Origin: an uncultured Eubacteriales bacterium
Lineage (GTDB): Bacteria; Bacillota; Clostridia; Oscillospirales; Oscillospiraceae
DNA: 6,096 nucleotides
Reading direction: 5' to 3'
Assembly (NCBI GenBank): GCA_900321335.1
Contig: ONVR01000274.1
Location: forward strand, 1-6,096
The notes beneath the pieces are model-generated. The model was not told the DNA's origin and made no database searches. It saw nothing but the letters and a program-made list of their open reading frames with translations. How positions within the stretch are numbered: the first letter of the stretch is position 1; every line of letters starts with the position of its first letter. This document shows positions 1 through 5,944 of this stretch, piece by piece. The translations under genes were made by a program, and so were the position numbers.

Positions 1-59
1 CCAGCTTTTTCAGATTCATGGCAGCAAACTTAAGCTTCACCCAGTTCGTCACCTGGGCC
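1..59. repeat. Terminal direct repeat, left copy (59 bp)
   Basis: Bases 1-59 are identical to bases 6038-6096, in the same orientation. The repeat lies in the transposase C-terminal coding part (AQVTNWVKLKFAAMNLKKL on the minus strand). It runs from the first to the last base of the window, which fits either a circular contig overlap or two IS copies cut at matching points. Confidence 0.97.
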
Positions 60-308
60 AAGCCTCTGTATTGTGTATAACGCATAGTGTGCTTTTCTTT
101 GGCATCCGCAAAGACACGTTTAATGGTCTCTTTCCGTTGCTTGTAAAGATCCTGGTACCATGCGCTTCTCTGTCCGCGTTGACCTCTTCCATCAGCTCCT
201 TCGCATAGTGCTTGGCAGCTGCCGGGATCTTCTCCTTCACTTGCTTCTTCGTGTTGGCGTTGGCCTTCATGTGGGTCCCGTCTATGAAAACTGCCTTGGG
301 GGACAGAT
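1..308 (-). pseudogene. IS1182-family transposase fragment, internally deleted
   Basis: This is a broken DDE transposase read on the minus strand. From about 306 down to 158 the frame gives YLSPKAVFIDGTHMKANAN followed by a Lys/Glu-rich stretch ending NADREAHG, as in the first catalytic-Asp region of IS1182-type transposases (the Asp codon is at 280-282). From about 168 down to 1 a different frame gives AWYQDLYKQRKETIKRV, FADAKEKHTMRYTQYRGL and AQVTNWVKLKFAAMNLKKL, the C-terminal block carrying the catalytic Glu (codon 128-130). The two blocks meet near 158-163 with a frame change. The middle of the protein, where the second catalytic Asp should be, is missing, as is the N-terminus beyond ~308, so it cannot be active. 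The short open frame starting at the Met codon at 268-270 is only a remnant. It abuts the dctM remnant on its right. Confidence 0.85.
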
Positions 309-530
309 AACCTTGTTCACTTCGGCATGATCATGGCTGTCAACCTGACCATCGGTATGTGTACGCCTCCTCTGGGCGTCTGCCTGTTCGTGTCCAGCTC
401 GATCGCCAAGATCTCGCTCAAGGATCAGATGCGCGATCTGCTGCCCATGCTTGCGGTGCTTATCGGCGTACTGCTTCTGGTCACCTACATTCCGGGACTA
501 ACGCTCTGGCTCCCGAGCCTGTTCAAGTAA
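306..530 (+). pseudogene. TRAP transporter large permease (DctM-like), 3' remnant
   Basis: The last ~75 codons of a DctM/TRAP-T large membrane subunit. In the plus frame it reads NLVHFGMIMAVNLTIGMCTP and continues PLGVCLFVSSSIAKISL; the VHFG..M..N..IG..TPP.G motif is typical of the C-terminal part of DctM. One hydrophobic helix follows (LLPMLAVLIGVLLLVTYIPG), and the protein ends LPSLFK before the TAA at 528-530. Whole DctM proteins have about 425 residues, so roughly 350 are absent. The upstream sequence changes directly into the IS1182 transposase fragment at about 303-312. The Met at 327 is internal to the family motif and is probably not a real start. The intact protein would be an inner-membrane channel that takes up organic or amino acids using a periplasmic binding protein. 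As it stands the fragment should be non-functional. Confidence 0.85.
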
Positions 531-574
531 GTATCTTCGAGTCTTTAAATTCTCCATGCCCTCTTCTCATTTCA

Positions 575-622
575 AAAGGAACGATCCGGATTGCTTTGCC
601 GCGCTCCGGAGCGTTCTTTTAT
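575..622 (+). terminator. Intrinsic terminator after the TRAP permease remnant
   Basis: Arms 575-590 and 605-620 pair over 16 positions with one A.G mismatch and one G.T wobble, around a 14-base loop. The right arm runs into TTTT at 617-620. The inner part contains the perfect palindrome CGCTCCGGAGCG (602-613). It lies 44 bases after the dctM stop, as expected for the end of the TRAP operon. Confidence 0.7.
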
Positions 623-635
623 TCTTCCAGGTTGG

Positions 636-683
636 AACAAAACGTTTTATACGGAATAATCGTTCCGTATAAAACGTTTTGTT
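636..683. repeat. Perfect 21-bp inverted repeat with 6-base loop
   Basis: Bases 636-656 and 663-683 are exact reverse complements, separated by TAATCG. Each arm also contains the smaller palindrome AAAACGTTTT (639-648 and 671-680). The right arm runs into GTTTTT (681-686), so on the plus strand it could act as a second, AT-rich terminator. Its perfect symmetry and position about 75 bases upstream of the gltS -35 box also suit a protein-binding site. The sequence does not decide between the two. Confidence 0.85.
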
Positions 684-756
684 TTTATAAAATCATTTCA
701 CCGGAACAAAATATCGCTTTTAGTGTTGGTTATTACCCCAAATTTTCGGACTTATA

Positions 757-785
757 TTGACATTTATTCGACAAAATGCTATCTT
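757..785 (+). promoter_or_regulatory. Predicted sigma70-type promoter for gltS
   Basis: A perfect -35 hexamer TTGACA (757-762) is followed by a 17-base spacer and TATCTT (780-785, four of six matches to TATAAT). Transcription would start near 792, leaving an untranslated leader of about 67 bases before the gltS ATG. It is the best promoter match I found in the 531-858 gap. Confidence 0.7.
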
Positions 786-801
786 TTTCTCATGGAGCGG
801 A

Positions 802-823
802 CCTGTTATTCGCGATATACAGG
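802..823. promoter_or_regulatory. Operator-like dyad near the gltS transcription start
   Basis: CCTGT (802-806) and ACAGG (819-823) are mirror half-sites centred on the palindrome TCGCGA (810-815), with equal three-base gaps (TAT on both sides). The dyad lies about 10-30 bases after the predicted start, where a bound repressor would block RNA polymerase. It could also fold as a weak leader hairpin. The regulator is unknown. Confidence 0.4.
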
Positions 824-844
824 ACGATTTGTTCCGAATATCTT

Positions 845-852
845 GAGGGAGG
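845..852 (+). promoter_or_regulatory. Strong ribosome binding site of gltS
   Basis: GAGGGAGG ends six bases before the ATG at 859. This near-ideal Shine-Dalgarno sequence fixes that ATG as the start codon. Confidence 0.85.
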
Positions 853-858
853 AAAAAC

Positions 859-2214
859 ATGGTTGCAATTCTTACCGATTTTGCGATTGCCGGCGCATTG
901 ATTCTGGTCAGCCAGATGCTCCGCGCAAAGGTCAAATTTCTTCAGTCTTTCTTCATCCCCGCATCTCTTCTGGCAGGTCTGATCGCCCTGATCCTCGGCA
1001 ATCAGGTCTTAGGCGTTCTCAACTTCTCCGATTATTCCGGCGACTACACCTGGACTCTGGTCGTCATGTCCTTCGTTGCTGTCGGCCTTCCCGGTATCAA
1101 GTTTACCAAGGCCTCCGGCGAGCGCATTGGCAGCTACTTCTTCTATAAGCTGGGCACCTGGGCGCTGCAGTTCAGCCTTCCCGTCATTCTCTGCTGCCTG
1201 GTTCTCTCCAAAGCCAATATGGGCGTCAATGACGGCTTCGGTCTGCTGATGGCTGCCGGCTTCATGGGCGGCCATGGAACGGCGGCAGCGGTCGGCGCAA
1301 CGTTTGCAAAGCTTGGCTTCCCCGAAGCGAGTGACATCGCGATGACCTTTGCAACGGCAGGCATCCTTGCCGGTGTGTTCGGCGGCCTTGCTTTTATCAA
1401 GTGGGCCACCAAAAAGGGTTACACCCAGTACGTCCACGATATCAAAAACATCTCTGACGACCTGCGCACCGGTATGGTCAAGCGTGAAAACCGCGAGATC
1501 TTCGGTACCAACACCATCTCTCCCATTTCCCTTGACCCGCTTTGCTGGCACTTCGCCATCATGCTCATCCCCACAGTCCTCGGCATCTGGTTCTGCGACT
1601 GGTTCGGCGGCAAGACTGGCGTGTTCCTGCCGGAATATGCCATTGGCTTTCTGATCGCGCTGGCACTCTCCCCGCTGCTTAAAAAGAGTGGTATGGAGGA
1701 ATACATCGACTTCCGCATCACGGACCGCATCTCTGCCTGCTGCACAGACTTCATCGTCTTCTTCGGCGTTGCCAAGATCAAGCTTTCCGTCGTCATTGAG
1801 TACGCGGTGCCTCTGGTCATCATGCTCGCTCTCGGCGGTGTGATCGTCTTCCTGACCGTCTACTACTTCGGCCCGCGCATGAACAAGGACAGCTGGTTTG
1901 AGCGTTCCATCTTTGTTTACGGCTACTCCACCGGCGTGTTTGCTATCGGCATGCTGCTTCTCCGCATCGTTGACCCGAATGGTGAATCCGCTACGCTGCC
2001 CGACACCGGCTTTGCCGAATCCATCCAGACGCTCAACGAGCTTTTCGCCTGGTCGGTCGGCCCCTACATGATGATGTCCGGCAAGGGCCCGTGGTTCGGC
2101 CTCGGCATGCTCGCCGTGGTTGTCGTTTCCATTGCTGTCTCCAAGGCATTCAAGTGGTGGTACAATATCCCGCTTGATCAGCGCGGCGCGATCCACGACA
2201 GGCGCATCGATTGA
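859..2214 (+). CDS. gltS: Sodium:glutamate symporter, GltS/ESS family
   Basis: A polytopic inner-membrane protein of 451 residues. The ESS family imports glutamate with Na+. The sequence is almost wholly hydrophobic segments with two pseudo-repeat halves. The first re-entrant-loop motif GFMGGHGTAAAVG is at residues 134-146. The second, STGVFAIGMLLLRIVDP, is at 357-373 and matches the family's G.GTG....L.LLR.VDP block. A soluble stretch rich in charge (about 181-222) separates the halves. E. coli GltS has 401 residues, so this one is about 50 longer. The start is fixed by GAGGGAGG six bases upstream. It is followed after 63 bases by the OCD-family gene with no terminator between, so they probably form an operon. 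Transcription likely starts at the promoter at 757-785. The family call is strong, but glutamate itself as substrate is inferred; a related anionic amino acid is possible. Confidence 0.92.
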   Translation: MVAILTDFAIAGALILVSQMLRAKVKFLQSFFIPASLLAGLIALILGNQVLGVLNFSDYSGDYTWTLVVMSFVAVGLPGIKFTKASGERIGSYFFYKLGTWALQFSLPVILCCLVLSKANMGVNDGFGLLMAAGFMGGHGTAAAVGATFAKLGFPEASDIAMTFATAGILAGVFGGLAFIKWATKKGYTQYVHDIKNISDDLRTGMVKRENREIFGTNTISPISLDPLCWHFAIMLIPTVLGIWFCDWFGGKTGVFLPEYAIGFLIALALSPLLKKSGMEEYIDFRITDRISACCTDFIVFFGVAKIKLSVVIEYAVPLVIMLALGGVIVFLTVYYFGPRMNKDSWFERSIFVYGYSTGVFAIGMLLLRIVDPNGESATLPDTGFAESIQTLNELFAWSVGPYMMMSGKGPWFGLGMLAVVVVSIAVSKAFKWWYNIPLDQRGAIHDRRID

Positions 2215-2263
2215 CCTCTTTACGATTGAAACACATTCTATTTACATATTGAAAACTCAAGAA

Positions 2264-2270
2264 AGAAGGA
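2264..2270 (+). promoter_or_regulatory. Ribosome binding site of the OCD-family gene
   Basis: AGAAGGA lies seven bases before the ATG at 2278 and supports that start. No convincing separate promoter or terminator is seen in the gap 2215-2277. Confidence 0.75.
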
Positions 2271-2277
2271 TACATCC

Positions 2278-3396
2278 ATGAATACCAAGATCGATTTTCT
2301 GTACCTCAGCCAGGATGATGTGGTCAAGGCTGGCGTGACCGATATGCATCACTGCATCGACACGATGGAGGAGATGTTCGGTCTGCTCGGTCAGGGCGAC
2401 TATCTGATGGGCGATGTCAACCACAACTCCCACGGCATCGAGATCGTCCCGCCGCTCACCTCTCCGTTCCCCAACATGCCTGTCGCCGGTCCCGACCGCC
2501 GCTTCATGGCCATGCCTGCATACATCGGCGGCCGCTTCAACATGGCTGGCTGCAAGTGGTACGGCTCGAATCATGAGAACCTCAAAAAGGGTCTGCCCCG
2601 CTCTATCCTGATGGTCACGCTCAACGACCCCGACACCGGCGCGCCGAAGGCGTTCATGTCCGGCAACCTCATCAGCTCCATGCGCACCGGCGCCGTCCCC
2701 GGCGTTGGCGTCCGCTACCTTGCCAATCCCGATTCCGAGATCGTTGCCGTCGTTGGCTGCGGCGTGATTAACCGCGCCTGCCTTGCTGCCATCAAGGATG
2801 CCTGCCCGGGTCTCAAGCGCGTACAGATCTATGACCTCTTCCCCGCCGCCGCGCAGAATCTCGTTGATTATGTCAACCGTACGTTCCCCGATATGGAGAC
2901 CGCGATCTGCGACAGCATCGAGTCCGCCGTCAAGGATGCCGACATCGTCACCGTCGTGACCTCCGGCGCCGCCAAGCCCTTTATCGATGATAAGTGGCTC
3001 AAGCCCGGCGTTCTGCTCTCCCTGCCCGCCGAGATGCGCGTTCCCAAGGACTTCATGCTCTCCTGCCGCAAGGTCATTGACAACAAGGCCATGCACCAGC
3101 TCTGGAAGGAATTCCAGAACTGCGAGGGCGACTTCCATGAAAACGTCGGTATCATCAGCAGCTACATGATCCAGTACATTGACGAAGGCCTGATGACCTG
3201 GGACGATGTGACCAACATCGGCGACATCATCGCCGGTAAGGCGCCTGGCCGTCAGAGCCATGATGAGAGCATTCTCTTCTGCATGGGTGGTATGCCTGTC
3301 TCCGACGTCGCCTGGGGTACCGAGGTGTATAACAAGGCCGTTGAAATGGGTCTTGGCACCAAGCTCAACCTCTGGGATGAGCCCTACAAGCTGTAA
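2278..3396 (+). CDS. Ornithine cyclodeaminase/mu-crystallin family protein
   Basis: A cytosolic 372-residue protein. The family contains NAD(P)-dependent ornithine cyclodeaminase, alanine dehydrogenase, ketimine reductases and related enzymes on amino or imino acids. Family marks in order: the substrate-side Lys in GCKWYGSN (K93); GAPKAFMSGNLISSMRTGAV (121-140) with the conserved Arg136; a Rossmann dinucleotide loop VAVVGCGVINRACL (156-169) with Asp186 at the end of the second strand (QIYDLF); and the C-terminal IGDIIAGKAPGR plus SDVAWG (314-347). True ornithine cyclodeaminase has a catalytic Asp in a GAD motif. The matching place here reads SLPAEMRV, with Glu252, so ornithine deamination should not be assumed. 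It is also somewhat longer than classical OCD (about 350). Some gut-bacterial relatives carry the database name 'tyramine oxidase subunit B', which may be the label this protein receives; I cannot confirm that activity. Probably co-transcribed with gltS, whose substrate may feed it. Confidence 0.85.
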   Translation: MNTKIDFLYLSQDDVVKAGVTDMHHCIDTMEEMFGLLGQGDYLMGDVNHNSHGIEIVPPLTSPFPNMPVAGPDRRFMAMPAYIGGRFNMAGCKWYGSNHENLKKGLPRSILMVTLNDPDTGAPKAFMSGNLISSMRTGAVPGVGVRYLANPDSEIVAVVGCGVINRACLAAIKDACPGLKRVQIYDLFPAAAQNLVDYVNRTFPDMETAICDSIESAVKDADIVTVVTSGAAKPFIDDKWLKPGVLLSLPAEMRVPKDFMLSCRKVIDNKAMHQLWKEFQNCEGDFHENVGIISSYMIQYIDEGLMTWDDVTNIGDIIAGKAPGRQSHDESILFCMGGMPVSDVAWGTEVYNKAVEMGLGTKLNLWDEPYKL

Positions 3397-3423
3397 GCAT
3401 TCGCAAATCATCTTTGCCTCTTC

Positions 3424-3462
3424 CAAAAAGCAGGAGCCTCGCGCTGTGCGCGGGGCTCCTGC
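3424..3462 (-). terminator. Terminator between convergent genes, best oriented for rpiR
   Basis: Arms 3430-3444 and 3448-3462 form a 15-bp GC-rich stem with one G.T wobble and a TGT loop. On the minus strand the stem is followed directly by TTTTT (plus-strand AAAAA at 3425-3429), giving an intrinsic terminator for the leftward rpiR transcript. On the plus strand it is followed by CGATAAAAAG with no T run, so it may stop the gltS-OCD transcript less well. Confidence 0.8.
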
Positions 3463-3496
3463 CGATAAAAAGCGATCATATTGAATTCTATGAATT

Positions 3497-4366
3497 CTAT
3501 TCGTTGCGGATGATTCCCTCGCTGATGACATAGCGGTTGATCTCGTTCATCTTCTGAACGGACAGCGGCGCAAGGCGCGTACCGATCTCATTGATCAGCG
3601 CCTCAAGCACCATATAAAAGGGCAGCGATGTTGCGCGCGTGCTCTTTGTGTGCGGCAGGATGAGCTGATAGGTCGCATACTCCAGCGCCGGCGTATCCTC
3701 ACGATCCGTGATCACGACCAGAGGAATGCTGCGCTCCTGACAAAGCTTGGCCAGACGCACAGAGGTCGATGTTACCGGCATGGAGGCAAACATCAGTACG
3801 GCCTCGCCCTGATGCGCGGTAAGGAGCCAGTCATAGGCAAGCGACTCGTTCTCGCTCAGATCCCGAATGTCGGAGATGAAGTAGCCGAGCATGTAATAGG
3901 CGTATCGGGCGATTGCCGCCGAAGTGCGTAGGCCCAAAACGTTTACGCGCCACGACGCGATCAGAATATCTACTATCTTACCGAACTGCGTGCGGTCAAG
4001 TTCCTTGGCCGCCTGCTGCAGCAGACGCATGGACTCTCCGCAGCAGGCGTTGATGGAGTCTGTGTCGTCCGGCAGACTGGCTCCCTGCTCGTCCACCCAG
4101 AAAAACGGGTTGGAATTGTAGTGATTCTCCGCCGCCGCGAAATATGAGGCATTGAGCGCTTTCTTGAACTCCGCGTAGGACGGATAGCCCAGCCCCTCGA
4201 CCAGACGGATCACCGTCGCGCGTCCCACGCCGGCCGCCTCCGAAAGGTCGCCAACGCTCATAAGATAAACGGATTTTCCGTTGTCAATGATATATTCACA
4301 CAGCTTTTTTTGCTTGGCCGGCAGTGTATTTTCAATCGTGCTCAGCCTTTCCAACAGATTTTTCAT
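3497..4366 (-). CDS. MurR/RpiR-family transcriptional regulator (HTH + SIS)
   Basis: A cytosolic DNA-binding regulator, 289 residues from the chosen start. The N-terminal RpiR-type HTH covers about 1-76: LPAKQKKLCEYIIDN, then the helix-turn-helix MSVGDLSEAAGVGRATVIRL (36-55) and GYPSYAEFKKAL. A SIS domain follows at about 125-262, with VLGLRTSAAIARYAYYMLGY (143-162) and SIPLVVITDRED (213-224). SIS domains usually bind phosphosugars, but the S.SG.T-like pocket is poorly matched here (ASMPVTSTS, 194-202), so the ligand may differ. The ATG at 4366 is preferred because the protein then begins like other family members and AAGGCGGG lies upstream, although at a long spacing (about 11 bases). The in-frame ATG at 4414 would add 16 residues and has no ribosome site. 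The gene is divergent from nhaC and convergent with the OCD-family gene, so it probably controls one or both transcripts. Confidence 0.88.
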   Translation of the reverse strand: MKNLLERLSTIENTLPAKQKKLCEYIIDNGKSVYLMSVGDLSEAAGVGRATVIRLVEGLGYPSYAEFKKALNASYFAAAENHYNSNPFFWVDEQGASLPDDTDSINACCGESMRLLQQAAKELDRTQFGKIVDILIASWRVNVLGLRTSAAIARYAYYMLGYFISDIRDLSENESLAYDWLLTAHQGEAVLMFASMPVTSTSVRLAKLCQERSIPLVVITDREDTPALEYATYQLILPHTKSTRATSLPFYMVLEALINEIGTRLAPLSVQKMNEINRYVISEGIIRNE

Positions 4367-4490
4367 TTTTGTTTCATCCCGCCTTATTTTCCGCACCGTC
4401 GGCGAAAACGCCATATTGTTCCGGTGCGGGGCTGTAATTCATATATTTTATATAGTGTATCACAAACCAGATTAGATGAAAAGAGAAAAA
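4367..4490. promoter_or_regulatory. Divergent rpiR / nhaC control region
   Basis: This 124-base gap must hold promoters for both divergent genes. CCGCACCG (4391-4398) and CGGTGCGG (4422-4429) are a perfect 8-bp inverted repeat 23 bases apart, either a widely spaced operator or a leader hairpin. TTGTTCCG (4416-4423) matches sites upstream of gltS. The AT-rich stretch 4441-4460 contains TATAGT (4451-4456) as a possible -10 for nhaC and TATAAAAT on the minus strand (4445-4452) as one for rpiR. Neither has a good -35 box at the right spacing, so the promoters are only tentative. Confidence 0.45.
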
Positions 4491-5894
4491 ATGAACTTGA
4501 CAGAAAACAGAAGCGTATTTCGCAAAAAACAAGCGAAATTTTATCACGGCCTGATCAGTCTTACAAGCACCGCGGTGCTGATCTTCGTCGGCGTGGTGCT
4601 CTGCGGCGCGGAGCCGCAGATCCCGCTCGTATTCAGCTGCACGATCGCCGCGCTCGTTGCGCTTTGGCTGGGCCATTCATGGGAAGAGATCCTCGAAGGC
4701 ATGCTCTCCGGCATTGAGCAGTCGCTGGAAGCCGTGCTCATTCTTTTGCTCATCGGCGTGCTTGTCGGCACCTGGATCGCCTCCGGCACCGTCCCCGCGC
4801 TCATTTACTATGGGCTCAAGATCATCACGCCGAAATTCTTTCTTATCACCGCCGCCCTTACCTGCGGCATTGTTTCCTTCGCCATCGGCGCATGGGGAAC
4901 GGTCGGCACGGTCGGCCTCGCGTTCATGAGCATCGGCATCGCGCTGGGCGTTCCCGCTCCGCTTGTCGCCGGAAGCATCATCTCCGGATCCTATCTCGGG
5001 GAGATCATCTCCCCGCTCTCCGACGCGACAAACCTCACCGCCGCGGTCGTAGACTGCGGGATCTTTGACCTGATGAAGCGTGCAATGCCCATCGCGCTTG
5101 CCGGCTTTGCCGTTGTGGAGCTGCTTTACTTCATCGTTGGCCTGCGCTATGGCGGCGGCGACGCCTCCGGCGTGGCGGAAAATATCGCCCCGCTGCTTGA
5201 CGGGCTGGATGCTTCGTTCCGCATCTCACCCGTCAGCCTGATCCCGATCGCCGTTATGGTCGTGTGCATTGCGATCAAGTTTCCGGCGATCCCCGCCGTC
5301 ATGGCAGGCATTCTCTCCGGCCTCCTCGTCGCGGTCACGGCGCAGGGCATGCCCTTTGGTGACATTTTCACGATCGGGTTTTCCGGCTATGTCGGCCAGA
5401 CCGGCGTCGAACTGCTCGACACTCTGCTCACCGCGGGTGGTATTGAGTCAATGATGCACGCAAACTCCATCGTTATCATCGCCATGGCATTCGGCGGATT
5501 GATGCAGAAGACCGGCCAAATCGAAGCGCTGATCGCCCCGCTCGTCTCCCGTGTCAGAAGCCGCGGCGGACTGACTGCGCTGACGGCCGTTTCCTGCATC
5601 TGCATGAACGTCAGCCTCCCCGATCAGTATCTGGCGATCTCCGTACCCGGTCAGATGTACGCCGAGGAATATGACCGCCGCGGCATGTCCCGCGTTGACC
5701 TCAGCCGCGCGCTGCTCTGTGGCGGTGCGATCACCTCGCCGCTTGTTCCGTGGAACACCTGCGGCATCTACTGCTCCGGCATTCTCGGGATCGACACCAT
5801 GCATTATCTCCCCTATGCGTTTCTGGGCATCGTTCTGCCGCTGCTGCTCATCGCATTGAGTCTCGGCAGCTCGCTTACGCGGAAGAAGGCCTAA
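4491..5894 (+). CDS. nhaC: Na+/H+ antiporter, NhaC family
   Basis: A polytopic inner-membrane protein of 467 residues from this start. NhaC antiporters expel Na+ in exchange for H+; some relatives, such as malate/lactate antiporter MleN, couple this to organic acids. Family marks: SFAIGAWGTVGTVGLAFMSI followed by VAGSIISGSYLGEIISPLSD and ATNLTAA (together about 129-185), where charged and polar residues sit inside otherwise hydrophobic segments as in the NhaC signature; MNVSLPDQYLAISVPGQMY (about 372-390); and AITSPLVPWNTCGIY (about 413-427). The protein ends RKKA. The ATG at 4491 has a weak AAGAG five bases upstream. The in-frame ATG at 4476 would add five residues but has nothing resembling a ribosome site. 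The gene is divergent from rpiR, with its own terminator eight bases after the stop. In this setting it may restore the Na+ gradient used by GltS, which is inference from context. Confidence 0.9.
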   Translation: MNLTENRSVFRKKQAKFYHGLISLTSTAVLIFVGVVLCGAEPQIPLVFSCTIAALVALWLGHSWEEILEGMLSGIEQSLEAVLILLLIGVLVGTWIASGTVPALIYYGLKIITPKFFLITAALTCGIVSFAIGAWGTVGTVGLAFMSIGIALGVPAPLVAGSIISGSYLGEIISPLSDATNLTAAVVDCGIFDLMKRAMPIALAGFAVVELLYFIVGLRYGGGDASGVAENIAPLLDGLDASFRISPVSLIPIAVMVVCIAIKFPAIPAVMAGILSGLLVAVTAQGMPFGDIFTIGFSGYVGQTGVELLDTLLTAGGIESMMHANSIVIIAMAFGGLMQKTGQIEALIAPLVSRVRSRGGLTALTAVSCICMNVSLPDQYLAISVPGQMYAEEYDRRGMSRVDLSRALLCGGAITSPLVPWNTCGIYCSGILGIDTMHYLPYAFLGIVLPLLLIALSLGSSLTRKKA

Positions 5895-5902
5895 AAAGTA
5901 CA

Positions 5903-5933
5903 AGAAAAGCACGGTGAACAACCGTGCTTTTCT
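5903..5933 (+). terminator. nhaC terminator hairpin
   Basis: AGAAAAGCACGGT (5903-5915) and ACCGTGCTTTTCT (5921-5933) form a perfect 13-bp stem with loop GAACA, eight bases after the nhaC stop. The TTTT lies inside the right arm. As the arms are A-rich on one side and T-rich on the other, it could work in both directions. The IS fragment starts almost immediately after it. Confidence 0.8.
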
Positions 5934-5944
5934 CCAGTCTGTCG

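Noticed and set aside
359..760. Plus-strand open frame of 133 codons overlapping the dctM remnant and the gap
   Set aside because: It is a frame-shifted shadow of dctM that continues through the terminator and the inverted repeat, with no ribosome site or family likeness.
723..1148. Plus-strand open frame of 141 codons overlapping the start of gltS
   Set aside because: It begins upstream of the predicted promoter and overlaps gltS in another frame. No domain, and no ribosome site comparable with GAGGGAGG of gltS.
1009..2196. Long open frame on the minus strand opposite gltS (395 codons)
   Set aside because: Its translation is rich in Asp, Glu, His and Gly with no recognisable domain, as expected opposite a hydrophobic GC-rich gene. 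The plus-strand protein has clear family motifs and a strong ribosome site.
2221..2260. Separate promoter for the OCD-family gene in the gap after gltS
   Set aside because: TTGAAA at 2226-2231 has no acceptable -10 box 16-18 bases downstream, and with no terminator in the gap an operon with gltS is simpler.
2257..3531. Long open frame on the minus strand opposite the OCD-family gene (424 codons)
   Set aside because: Low-information His/Asp/Ala/Gly-rich translation with no family motif. It also runs through the 3430-3462 terminator stem. The plus-strand protein is clearly real.
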